A DNA stretch of 9,744 nt, taken from Verrucomicrobiales bacterium. GTDB taxonomy: Bacteria; Verrucomicrobiota; Verrucomicrobiia; Verrucomicrobiales; SKLO01. The translations under genes and the position numbers were made by a program. Below are positions 1 through 7,029 of the stretch, in pieces. The stretch covers positions 1 to 9,744 of the forward strand of contig SKLO01000194.1 of assembly GCA_007123195.1 (NCBI GenBank), read 5' to 3'. The stretch's first letter is position 1. Each line of letters begins with the position of its first letter. The notes below the pieces were generated by a model. That model worked only from the letters and a program-made list of their open reading frames with translations. It was not told the origin of the DNA and searched no databases.

Positions 1-1731
1 GACACGCTCAGTTATGCCGCGTGGAGCAACGACGTGGAGGTCAACTTCCAGGCCGGCACCGCCAGCGCGATCGGTCAGGGGTTCAGCGGCATCGAGAACT
101 TCATCGGCGGCAGCGGCAGCAACAGCTTCACCGGCCCCGATGGCGGGTTCATTTACAACCTCACTGACATCGACACCTTCGCCATCGACAGCGTGCTGTC
201 CGCCCAGAACTTCGGCAACCTCACCGGCGGCGACGGCAGCGACACGTTCCGCTTTGGTCCGAACGGCCTGCTTACCGGCAATCTGACCGGTGGCGGCGGG
301 GTGAACACGCTTGACTACACGGCGCTCGGTTTCGGCTCGACGGTGGTTACGAACCTGGCGAACGCGACTTCCACCGCCATTGAGGGCAACATCGGCGGTC
401 TCACCGATTTCGTGGGTTCTTCCGCCATGAACGACCAGTTCTTCGGCGCCAATGTCGGCAGCACCTGGCAAATCACCGGACCCAACGCCTTCACCAACGG
501 AGCGATCACAGCCACCAGCTATGAGAACCTGACCGGCGGCAGTGCCAATGATGTTTTTGTCGTGCAAACGCCCGGTTCGTTGAGCGGGGCGCTGAACGGC
601 GGAGGCGGCGAAAACACCTTGGATTACAGCGACTACGGCACCGCGGTGGTGGTCAACCTTGGCAACGGGGCGGCAACGGCCATCGAGGGCGGCGTGATCA
701 ACGTGCAGAATTTCCAGGGCTCGCTCAACATCGACACCGTGACCGGTCCCGGTGCCGGCAGCTTTTACGACATCTTTGCCCCCGACTCGGTGGAGGTGGC
801 GGGCATCACGGTGATTGGGTTCGAGAACCTGGTGGGTGGACCGAATTCGGACGTGTTCTTCTTCCGCTCCGGCGCCTCGCTGACCGGGTTTCTTGCCGGC
901 GGCAGCGGAACCGGTGTCAACACACTGGACTACAGCACGTTCAACGGACCGGTGAGGACCGATTTCGCCCAGCTCACTTCGACCGGCATTGCCGGCGGGT
1001 TTTCGCAGGTCACCGATTTCATTGGCTCGCCCCAGTCCGACCGGTTTATCGGCCCGGACGCGGCCACGGTCTACAACATCACCGGACCCAACACCTTCCA
1101 GACGACATCGTTCACGGCGACCGGCTATGAGAACCTGGCCGGTGGTCCCGGAGGCGACCTGTTCCGCATGCTCACGGGCGGATCGCTGGCCGGGTTACTG
1201 GACGGGCGCGGCGGCAACGATGCGATCAATTACACTGCGTTCGGCGGGGCGGTCACGGTGAATCTTGGGACCGGCGCGGCCACCGCGCTGGGCGGGTTCA
1301 ACAGCATCGAGAGCTTTGCCGCCGGCGGCGGCAACAACACCCTGATCGGCGGCAACGGCGGCGAGACCTTCAATGTGGTGGCCAACAACGCCGGCAGCGT
1401 GGCGGGCCGCGCGATTTTCTCGGGATTCCAGACCCTGGTGGGCGGCAGCGGCAACGACACCTTCAACTTCTTCAACCTCGCCACGGTCAATCTGGTCGAC
1501 GGTGGCGGCGGCAGCGATGTGCTGTTCATCAACAACTCGAACTTCAACTCGGGGCGCACCTACACCATCACGTCCAACCGGGTCACGGGGCCGCGCATCT
1601 GGAACTTCGCCAACATCCAGACCCTGCGGCTGCAGCTTGGTTCGGGCAACGACATCGTGAACACCTCGACCCACGGGTTCAGCCAGATTCTCAATGGCGG
1701 TGGCGGCACCAACACGTTGAATCTGGAGGGA
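1..1731 (+). repeat. Tandem ~100-residue (300-309 bp) RTX-like repeats within the exoprotein
   Basis: Two landmarks recur in register. An N(T/L)LDY-type motif begins at bases 1, 304, 613, 919 and 1219 (spacings 303, 309, 306 and 300). An (N/T)LxGGxxxDxF motif begins at 217, 526, 826, 1132 and 1432 (spacings 309, 300, 306 and 300). A unit reads approximately: LxGG...DxFxF, SLxGxLxGGGGxNTLDY, a VxxNL strand, ATAIxGG, a GP...Y.ITGP segment, then TATGYEN. The copies are diverged in sequence but nearly constant in length. From about base 1432 the pattern changes to a YTITSNRVTGP / LGSGNDIVNT / LNGGGGTNTLNL block of the kind common in bacterial hemolysin-type repeat proteins. I infer a beta-solenoid with Gly/Asp turns that might bind calcium. 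Confidence 0.85.
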
Positions 1732-2442
1732 ATTGTGCCGGGTGGCAGCGGCACGTTCAACAACGTGCAGTATTCGAATTTCCAACTGCCGGACCCGGAT
1801 GGAACCATCGACCTCGGCGAGATCCTCGACCTGCAGGTGACCCAGCAACTGGCCGATCTGGGGGCGGGTGCCGACGGCCAGTTCGGCGTGGAGAACCGGT
1901 TTGCCTTCCTTGCCGACAGCGGGGCCTTCAACCAGATGCTGCTGCTCCCGGCGGCGCTGGTGACCCTCGGGGAGGACGGCGAGAGCTTCGTCATCGCGTC
2001 CGACATCGGCGATCCGGCGATCATTTTCACCGTGTTCGCCATCGACGGCAGCGGCCTGACGCCGAGCCATTTCGCCATCGCGGCCTTGGCGGAGAGCCTG
2101 AGCCCGCAAGCCAACCTCGAGCTGGCCGCGGCGATCGGCTTTGACGGCGCGATCTGGCTGACCGCGCTCGACGGTCCGTTCGCGATCGATCTCAGCGGCA
2201 CCCCCGAGGATCCAGCGGTCCTGCTGCCGCTGGCCGCCCAGTTGTCTCCGGTGGCGGCCGCCGAGTTGCTGGCCGCGCTTGACCAGCCGCTTGTCCTCGG
2301 GTTGGTGGCGGCTGACGGAGCGGTGGCGATCGCCTTGCCGCCACTGTCTCCGGACGAGGCCATCGCCTTGCTGCTGGCCGCGCAGTTTGCGGCCGAGGCG
2401 GAGGCGGAACTGAGGGCGGCCCTGGGGCTGCCGGAGGACTGA
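1..2442 (+). CDS. C-terminal part of a large repetitive TpsA-like exoprotein (5' end outside the window)
   Basis: The reading frame is open from base 1 and ends at TGA 2440-2442, so 813 residues of a longer protein are visible; the Met at base 34 is internal to a repeat and is not a credible start. The visible part is Gly/Asn/Thr/Asp-rich, has no cysteine-rich or enzymatic motif, and is built of about 100-residue repeats (residues 1 to about 477). A related but different block follows at about 478-595, then a non-repeat stretch (about 596-685) and an Ala/Leu-rich C-terminal repeat (686-813). Each long repeat carries RTX-like turns such as GGDGSDTF and GGSGNDTF. The next gene, 98 bp downstream on the same strand, is a TpsB transporter, so I infer that this is its secreted or surface-anchored partner (adhesin or fibre). 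The diagnostic N-terminal TPS domain would lie upstream and is not visible. Alternatives are a generic RTX-like surface protein or an autotransporter-type passenger. No sorting signal (PEP-CTERM, type IX) is evident at the C-terminus. Confidence 0.75.
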   Translation, partial: DTLSYAAWSNDVEVNFQAGTASAIGQGFSGIENFIGGSGSNSFTGPDGGFIYNLTDIDTFAIDSVLSAQNFGNLTGGDGSDTFRFGPNGLLTGNLTGGGGVNTLDYTALGFGSTVVTNLANATSTAIEGNIGGLTDFVGSSAMNDQFFGANVGSTWQITGPNAFTNGAITATSYENLTGGSANDVFVVQTPGSLSGALNGGGGENTLDYSDYGTAVVVNLGNGAATAIEGGVINVQNFQGSLNIDTVTGPGAGSFYDIFAPDSVEVAGITVIGFENLVGGPNSDVFFFRSGASLTGFLAGGSGTGVNTLDYSTFNGPVRTDFAQLTSTGIAGGFSQVTDFIGSPQSDRFIGPDAATVYNITGPNTFQTTSFTATGYENLAGGPGGDLFRMLTGGSLAGLLDGRGGNDAINYTAFGGAVTVNLGTGAATALGGFNSIESFAAGGGNNTLIGGNGGETFNVVANNAGSVAGRAIFSGFQTLVGGSGNDTFNFFNLATVNLVDGGGGSDVLFINNSNFNSGRTYTITSNRVTGPRIWNFANIQTLRLQLGSGNDIVNTSTHGFSQILNGGGGTNTLNLEGIVPGGSGTFNNVQYSNFQLPDPDGTIDLGEILDLQVTQQLADLGAGADGQFGVENRFAFLADSGAFNQMLLLPAALVTLGEDGESFVIASDIGDPAIIFTVFAIDGSGLTPSHFAIAALAESLSPQANLELAAAIGFDGAIWLTALDGPFAIDLSGTPEDPAVLLPLAAQLSPVAAAELLAALDQPLVLGLVAADGAVAIALPPLSPDEAIALLLAAQFAAEAEAELRAALGLPED
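2056..2439 (+). repeat. C-terminal degenerate ~48-residue repeat, 2.7 copies
   Basis: The last about 128 residues of the exoprotein contain three copies of a second repeat, unrelated to the Gly-rich one. Each copy starts with (L/G)(T/S)P, continues with an Ala/Leu helix-like stretch, a second SP or AE and an EL.AA(L/I) helix, and then (copies A and B) a strand-like segment of the form GAIWLTALDG or LVLGLVAADG. Copy starts are at about 2059 (TPSHFAIAALAESLSP), 2200 (TPEDPAVLLPLAAQLSP) and 2347 (SPDEAIALLLAAQFAAE), 47 and 49 codons apart. The third copy stops after its helical half, at the stop codon. A preceding segment around bases 2005-2049 (IGDPAIIFTVFAIDG) resembles the strand half of a further copy. 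Confidence 0.65.
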
Positions 2443-2462
2443 TGATGCCGCCGCCGTCCGCC

Positions 2463-2481
2463 GCGGGCAGGGATTGCCCGC
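2463..2481 (+). terminator. Small GC-rich hairpin between exoprotein and transporter genes
   Basis: Within the 98-bp intergenic stretch (2443-2540) there is a perfect 7-bp inverted repeat, GCGGGCA (2463-2469) and TGCCCGC (2475-2481), with a 5-nt loop. No T-run follows. It could be a leaky attenuator that lowers tpsB transcription relative to the exoprotein gene, or an mRNA-stabilising stem, or chance in GC-rich DNA. The rest of the gap shows no clear promoter. Confidence 0.3.
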
Positions 2482-2540
2482 CGAAGCGGCCCTGACCGAC
2501 CCGATTTCCCTGACACCATCCCAACCACCCGCCGTTGCCC

Positions 2541-4337
2541 ATGCCCGTGCCGAAAGTTCTTGTTCCCCGTCATTCCATTGCAGCCGTCTTGTTGGGCGGC
2601 CTCGCCGTCTGCTGGTGGTCGCCCGGGATGCAGGCCCAGGTGCGGCCGGTGGAGCAGGCGGAAGCCGTGCGCGCGGACGTGTTGGGCGACACCACGCCGG
2701 CCGATCGTGACGAGGTAATGCCGGACGAGGATCAACCTGATCCCAGTGCCGACCGCACCCCGCTCGGTGTGGACTTCAAGATGCTGCGTGTGATTGCGCA
2801 TCAGGACGACACCGATTCCGACCCCGGGCTTGGCGAGCGGCGGATTGAGATTGATGCCGCCGTTCCGGCACCGCCCGGCCTTGAGTCGGTGCTCGAGCCG
2901 TATCTGGACGAACCGGTGTCGATGGCCGCGCTGGCCGAGCTGGCTCGCGACGTGGTGAACGCCTGGCGCGACTCCGATTACCCGCTGGTCGACGTCTACT
3001 ACCCCGAGCAGAACATCACCGAGGGCAAGGTCCAGTTGGTGGTGCGCGAGGCGGTGCTGGGCGCCATCCGGGTTGATGGCGCGCGTTTCAGCGATCCCGA
3101 ATACTTCCAGCGGCAGATGCGCCTTGAGGCGGGGGACCGGATCAACCGCCGGCAGGTGGAGAGCGACCTCGACTGGCTCAATGTGAATCCGATCCGGCTG
3201 GTGAACCTGATCTATGACCGGGGCGAGGCGGACGGCACCAGCGACATCGTCCTGCAGGCGGAGGAGGAGCGTGCGCTGCTCGTCTACGCCGGTCTTGCCA
3301 ACACCGGCACCCGGCTCACCGGCGAGAACGAGTGGTCGGCCGGTTTGCAATGGTGGAACCCGTTCCGCCTTGAGCACGGGGTCGGCTACAATTTCACCGC
3401 CGACCTTGATTTCGAAACCCTGCAGGCACACACCCTGTTCTATCAGGCGTTTCTTCCGTGGCGCCACGAACTCCAGCTGATCGGCGCCTACGTCAACACC
3501 GACGTCGACTCGATCGGGGACGGCGTGCTGCCGGTCGGGGTGCGCGGGGAGAGCCTGCAGTTCAGCCTGGACTACCGGGTTCCGTTCGGCCGCGTGCGGT
3601 CGATGGGCAACCTGCGCCAGGCGGTGAGGCTGGGGGTGGATTACAAGCTGGTCAATTCCGACCTGCTGTTCGACCGCGTGAGCGTGTTTGAAAGCGACGT
3701 GGCGGTGCTGCAGGCGCGGGCCGGCTATGAAGCCGCATGGCAGGACCGGTTCGGTCGCACTTCGGTCAGGGTCGGCGGCACCTATTCACCGGGCAACCTG
3801 GTGGCCAACAACGACAACGAGTCGTTCCAGCAGTCGCGCGAGCGGGCAAGGGCCGAGTATTTTTATGCCAGCGGGGAGCTTGAGCGGCTGGTGGGCCTGC
3901 CGGCCGATTTCAGCCTGCGGATGCGCGCGCTCGGCCAGTGGTCGCCCCACCGGCTGACATCGACCGAGCAACTGCTGGCCGGCGGGCATCTCAGCGTGCG
4001 CGGTTTTGATGAGTATCTTGTCAGGGGAGACTCGGGCGTGGTGCTGAACGTCGAGCTGCTGACGCCGCCGGTGCCCGTGGTGCAGCGGCTTGCGGGCGGG
4101 CTGGAGGACCAGCTGCAGCTGCTGGCGTTCTACGACAGCGGCTGGCTTTGGGCGACCCGCGCCGACCCCGAGTTCGAGCCTGACATTCACATCCAGAGCG
4201 CCGGCCTTGGCCTGCGCTACCGGATGGGGCGCCATGCGCAGGCGCGGCTCGCCTACGGCTGGAACGTCGGGGATCGCGGCGTGTTGGGCGATCCCGGGGA
4301 CGGCCGGCTCCACTTCGGGGTGACGATCAGTTATTGA
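2541..4337 (+). CDS. Two-partner-secretion outer-membrane transporter, TpsB (ShlB/FhaC/HecB family)
   Basis: The 598-residue protein would sit in the outer membrane and export its TpsA partner, most likely the upstream exoprotein. ATG 2541 is chosen because it opens a good signal peptide: basic start, hydrophobic SIAAVLLGGLAVCWW core and a probable cleavage near MQA/Q at about residue 32-33. A TTG two codons upstream is the only nearby alternative, and no clear Shine-Dalgarno is seen. An acidic, Pro-rich linker (about 34-75) is followed by POTRA 1 (about 77-170, ending KVQLVVRE), POTRA 2 (about 173-243, GAIRVDGARFSD to DIVLQAEEE) and a barrel (about 245-598) with alternating aromatic strands. 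Family hallmarks are the VRGF motif of the Omp85/TpsB lid loop (486-489), the FYDSG motif (530-534) and a terminal strand ending in aromatic Tyr (HFGVTISY). Length is normal for the family (about 550-600). The family is secure; pairing with the upstream gene is inferred from adjacency. Confidence 0.92.
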   Translation: MPVPKVLVPRHSIAAVLLGGLAVCWWSPGMQAQVRPVEQAEAVRADVLGDTTPADRDEVMPDEDQPDPSADRTPLGVDFKMLRVIAHQDDTDSDPGLGERRIEIDAAVPAPPGLESVLEPYLDEPVSMAALAELARDVVNAWRDSDYPLVDVYYPEQNITEGKVQLVVREAVLGAIRVDGARFSDPEYFQRQMRLEAGDRINRRQVESDLDWLNVNPIRLVNLIYDRGEADGTSDIVLQAEEERALLVYAGLANTGTRLTGENEWSAGLQWWNPFRLEHGVGYNFTADLDFETLQAHTLFYQAFLPWRHELQLIGAYVNTDVDSIGDGVLPVGVRGESLQFSLDYRVPFGRVRSMGNLRQAVRLGVDYKLVNSDLLFDRVSVFESDVAVLQARAGYEAAWQDRFGRTSVRVGGTYSPGNLVANNDNESFQQSRERARAEYFYASGELERLVGLPADFSLRMRALGQWSPHRLTSTEQLLAGGHLSVRGFDEYLVRGDSGVVLNVELLTPPVPVVQRLAGGLEDQLQLLAFYDSGWLWATRADPEFEPDIHIQSAGLGLRYRMGRHAQARLAYGWNVGDRGVLGDPGDGRLHFGVTISY

Positions 4338-4343
4338 TGTCGT

Positions 4344-4368
4344 CCGGCCGGCGCATTCGGCCGGCCGG
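4344..4368. terminator. Candidate bidirectional terminator hairpin between convergent genes
   Basis: The 67-bp gap between the stops of the transporter gene (+) and the membrane protein gene (-) contains a perfect 9-bp G+C inverted repeat, CCGGCCGGC (4344-4352) and GCCGGCCGG (4360-4368), with a 7-nt loop GCATTCG. A symmetrical stem between two converging genes fits a shared terminator. There is no T-tract on either side, so it would be a non-canonical intrinsic terminator or a stalling stem. The stem arms are locally palindromic and can pair in more than one register. Confidence 0.55.
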
Positions 4369-4404
4369 TGTGTCCCGGTGCGTCGAAGGCCGGGGCGCCA
4401 CGCG

Positions 4405-6951
4405 TCACCCGCCTGCTGATGGTGGGTCGGTCAGGTCGCCGTCGTCCTGATCCGGTTCGGCCGCCGGCTCCAGCGGTTCAAACCGGTGGATGCGGTCGTA
4501 GTCCGGCTGCAAGGTCCCGTCGGCGGCCACTTGCAGCGGCACCAGCGCGACCGCTTCCATCAGCCACTTCTCGCCCATGCGGCGGGTGGCGTCGTGGGAT
4601 TGCACGGTGAGCAGCATGAAGGGCGAGGTCATCGACAGGTCGCCGAGGTCGCCGGCAAAGCGCACCAGCGGGGCGCGGTTGCTGGTGCGGTCCGGGTCCG
4701 GCAGGCGCGGCCGGACCACGGTGGTGGCGACCTCCTGGCGGTCGAACGCGCGCGAGTAATGGCCGATTTCCTCGTTGGGCCGCAGCCGGCATTGGTGGTC
4801 TGTCAGGATCACCAGCCTGGCCACGGTCCCGGGCGGCGATCCGGTGGCGGCCAGCACCTCGTCGGCGAGGTTCTGGTGCCAGCTGTAGGGCAGGGACCTC
4901 GGGCCGTTCAGTTGGCGCAGGCCAAGCACGGCTGCGGAGCTGACCAGCCAGGCCAGTGTGGCCAGCATCACCGCCGCGGCGGCGGCCGTGATCCGCGGTG
5001 CGCCGTTGGCCGGCCACGGCACCGGTGATTCCGGCTTGTGCCTGCGCGTGAACCTTCCCGGAAGGGCGCTGCCGGCCAGCAGCAGGCGGGTATGGGCGGC
5101 CATCCACAGCCCCAGTTGGAGCCAGTCAAAAAACAGCCACCCTCGCCGCGGCATGAGGTTGCCGGTCAGGGCGTTCATCGCCACCACGGTCACCGCGGTG
5201 GCCGCCAGCAGGGCCAGCGGCAGCCAGTTGCGCCCGCGCCCAAGCACCAGCAGCAACAGCCACGAGGCCGGCACAAGGGTGATGGTGGGCAGGGAATGAC
5301 TCCAATGGGCCAGCCAGGCGACGGCGGGCCAGAGCAGCAACGGCCACAGGGTCCGGCGTCGCCAGGCCAGAGCCGCCGCCATGGCGAGCAGGGCCGCGAT
5401 GGCAAGTCCGACCGGCGCAGGGTCGAGCCGCTCGATGGATGCGATGAATCCGAGCCCGTTGTCCCACATGAGGCGGGCGTAGGCCAGCGGGTCCTCCTTG
5501 ACGGTCTCGACGAATCTTTGCATGAAAAAGGCGTCGCGTTCCGGGCTGTAGTCGTCGAAGCCGGCGGCGCTGGCCTCGGCGAACATGACCGGACCCCAGG
5601 TGCCGTCCGTGGTCACCGCGCCATACAGCAGTCCGGCCGAATTGCTGGAGAAGCTGAAGCTGCCGGTGATCTTTTGTTGGAACGCCATCCACGGGAGGTA
5701 GACCGCCGTGACCGCGATGGTCAGGACCACCGTGGCCCGCAGTTGCCGCCACCAGCCCTGGCCGCGCCAGGCGCGCCAGTCGTGGGCCAGCGCCACCAGC
5801 GCGTAGAGCGGGGCGGCGGCGAAGGTGAACGGGCAGGCCAGGTTGCCGAGGCCGTAGGCGACCCCGGCGGCGGCGACCATCCAGAGCCGCCGGCACACCA
5901 GGCCCTGCCACAACAACAACAGGGCGGCGAGCGAGAACAGCAGCCCGCAGGGTTCAGTCAGGATCAGGTGCGCCATGTGGCGGGTCAGCGGGCTGGCCAC
6001 GGTGGCGAGGGCGGCGGCGGCACCGATCCAGCGCGAGCCGGCCAGCGGGGCAACCAGCGCGTAGACCAGCACCGAGCTGCCGACGATGAAGGTGAGTTGC
6101 ACGGCCGCGGCCACCGACAACCAGGAGCCGGTCCAGGCGTAGACGCCGGCCAGCATCCAGGGAAACAGGCGGCGTTGACCTGGAAACGCCGTGACCTCGT
6201 CGCCGGCGGCGATTTGTTCCGCCATCAGGTTCCAGGCGAAGGCGTCGCTGTAGGGCAGGCCCTTGGCGCTGAAGGCACCGTCCGAGAAGGGCGCATCGGC
6301 CAGCCACAAGGCGGTGGCCAGCACGGCGCAGGCGGCCGCCACCGCAAGGCTGGGCCAGCCCTGGAATCGCCCGCGCCCGGGCGCGGGCGGAGTGTCCGAC
6401 TCAATCTCGGACGCGGCCTCCGAATCGGCCGCTGCCGGGGCGGGCTGGTCGCCGGCTGGTTGTGGTTCCACAGCGGTTTCCGGCGCCCGCCGGCGTGCCA
6501 GCAGAAACAGCCCCCAGGCCGCCGTCATCAGGCCCCAGCCGGCCGCCATCACCTCACCGCGGACCCGCAGCGGGTGGCGCAGTTCGTAGACCCGCTCGTT
6601 GAGTTGCGGATGCGATTGGTCGGCGGTGGCGAAGCGCAGGCTGTTGCCGCGGAGGTGATAGCGTCCGTGGCCAAGCTCACGGACATCGCGGTTCGAAGCC
6701 GCCCGTTCGCCGACCGGGTGCCCGTCCTCCAGCACCACCGAGCGGGCGGTCACCACCGGGTCGTCCCGCAGGTCGCGAGGCACGCTCACTCTCCAGGCCA
6801 GCTCGTCCGGCTCCATCTCCGCGACGGGCAGCGGCATGCGCCCGGTCGCCCCGACGCCGACGTGCTGCTGCAGCACCAGCGCGATCATCACCAGGGTCAA
6901 CAACAGGGAAACAAGCAGCGACGGCCGAACCATGAGCGGAACACCCAGCAT
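4405..6951 (-). CDS. Polytopic membrane protein, probable GT-C (PMT/ArnT-like, GT39-type) glycosyltransferase
   Basis: This 848-residue inner-membrane protein has about a dozen hydrophobic segments. An N-terminal anchor (about 10-28) is followed by a soluble, probably periplasmic stretch (about 30-132), a second TM (about 134-152), an acidic Pro/Ala-rich linker (about 155-197), then a run of TMs from about 201 to 677 and a soluble C-terminal tail (about 680-848) ending in acidic residues. GT-C-like signs are the acidic YSDAFAWN motif (234-241) in the first loop after the TM at about 201-219, a FPWMLAGVY segment, and HLILTEPCGLLF (328-339), which resembles the TEP loop of lipid-linked mannosyl/arabinosyl transferases. 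Such enzymes move a sugar from a polyprenyl phosphate donor to a periplasmic acceptor; donor and acceptor here are unknown. The alternative ATG at 6933 would remove six residues; neither start has a clear Shine-Dalgarno. The gene stands alone, convergent with the transporter gene and divergent from dapB. Confidence 0.65.
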   Translation of the reverse strand: MLGVPLMVRPSLLVSLLLTLVMIALVLQQHVGVGATGRMPLPVAEMEPDELAWRVSVPRDLRDDPVVTARSVVLEDGHPVGERAASNRDVRELGHGRYHLRGNSLRFATADQSHPQLNERVYELRHPLRVRGEVMAAGWGLMTAAWGLFLLARRRAPETAVEPQPAGDQPAPAAADSEAASEIESDTPPAPGRGRFQGWPSLAVAAACAVLATALWLADAPFSDGAFSAKGLPYSDAFAWNLMAEQIAAGDEVTAFPGQRRLFPWMLAGVYAWTGSWLSVAAAVQLTFIVGSSVLVYALVAPLAGSRWIGAAAALATVASPLTRHMAHLILTEPCGLLFSLAALLLLWQGLVCRRLWMVAAAGVAYGLGNLACPFTFAAAPLYALVALAHDWRAWRGQGWWRQLRATVVLTIAVTAVYLPWMAFQQKITGSFSFSSNSAGLLYGAVTTDGTWGPVMFAEASAAGFDDYSPERDAFFMQRFVETVKEDPLAYARLMWDNGLGFIASIERLDPAPVGLAIAALLAMAAALAWRRRTLWPLLLWPAVAWLAHWSHSLPTITLVPASWLLLLVLGRGRNWLPLALLAATAVTVVAMNALTGNLMPRRGWLFFDWLQLGLWMAAHTRLLLAGSALPGRFTRRHKPESPVPWPANGAPRITAAAAAVMLATLAWLVSSAAVLGLRQLNGPRSLPYSWHQNLADEVLAATGSPPGTVARLVILTDHQCRLRPNEEIGHYSRAFDRQEVATTVVRPRLPDPDRTSNRAPLVRFAGDLGDLSMTSPFMLLTVQSHDATRRMGEKWLMEAVALVPLQVAADGTLQPDYDRIHRFEPLEPAAEPDQDDGDLTDPPSAGG

Positions 6952-7029
6952 GGCGGGTGGCTGTGGATTTGCAAGCCGGCTGCGCGAAAATCACTGGCGC
7001 GCCCGCCCGGTCTGGGGTGTGGTGGGGCG
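6952..7029. promoter_or_regulatory. Divergent intergenic region between the membrane protein gene and dapB
   Basis: These 78 bp must hold the start signals for the - strand membrane protein gene and, unless it is transcribed from elsewhere, the + strand dapB-lpxI operon. The only locally AT-richer patches are GGATTTGCAA (6965-6974) and CGAAAATCAC (6985-6994). A TTGCAA at 6969-6974 looks like a -35 but has no well-spaced -10, so I do not call a promoter. G-rich GGTGGGG (7022-7028) just before the dapB ATG may serve as a poor ribosome binding site. Confidence 0.35.

Noticed and set aside
34..36. ATG/GTG-type start at base 34 as the true start of the exoprotein.
   Set aside because: The frame is open back to base 1, and residues before base 34 (DTLSY and on) match the repeat motif NTLDY, so the gene continues upstream of the window.
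1..1431. The 300-bp periodicity as a CRISPR array or DNA-level satellite.
   Set aside because: The copies are conserved as protein and diverged at DNA level, lie in one open frame, and lack short identical direct repeats with unique spacers.
2056..2439. C-terminal sorting signal (PEP-CTERM, LPXTG or type IX domain) on the exoprotein.
   Set aside because: No PEP/LPxT motif, terminal transmembrane helix with basic tail, or type IX-like beta-sandwich motif is seen; the end is acidic (LPED).
1560..3467. A 635-codon open frame on the - strand spanning the end of the exoprotein gene, the intergenic gap and half of the transporter gene.
   Set aside because: The protein is compositionally an antisense shadow (Arg/His/Val/Gly and Ser/Ala-rich stretches) with no domain, while the + strand genes have repeats, POTRA domains and barrel motifs.
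5038..7029. A frame open for about 660 codons on the + strand, running in frame into dapB and antisense to the membrane protein gene, suggesting a large N-terminal extension of DapB.
   Set aside because: Its translation is Gln/Arg/Gly/His-rich low-complexity sequence typical of the antisense of a GC-rich gene, whereas the opposite strand encodes a coherent polytopic membrane protein. DapB homology begins exactly at ATG 7030.
6952..7029. Sigma70-type promoter with TTGCAA (6969-6974) as -35.
   Set aside because: The only AT-rich candidate for a -10 lies about 12 nt downstream, too close, and has a poor match.
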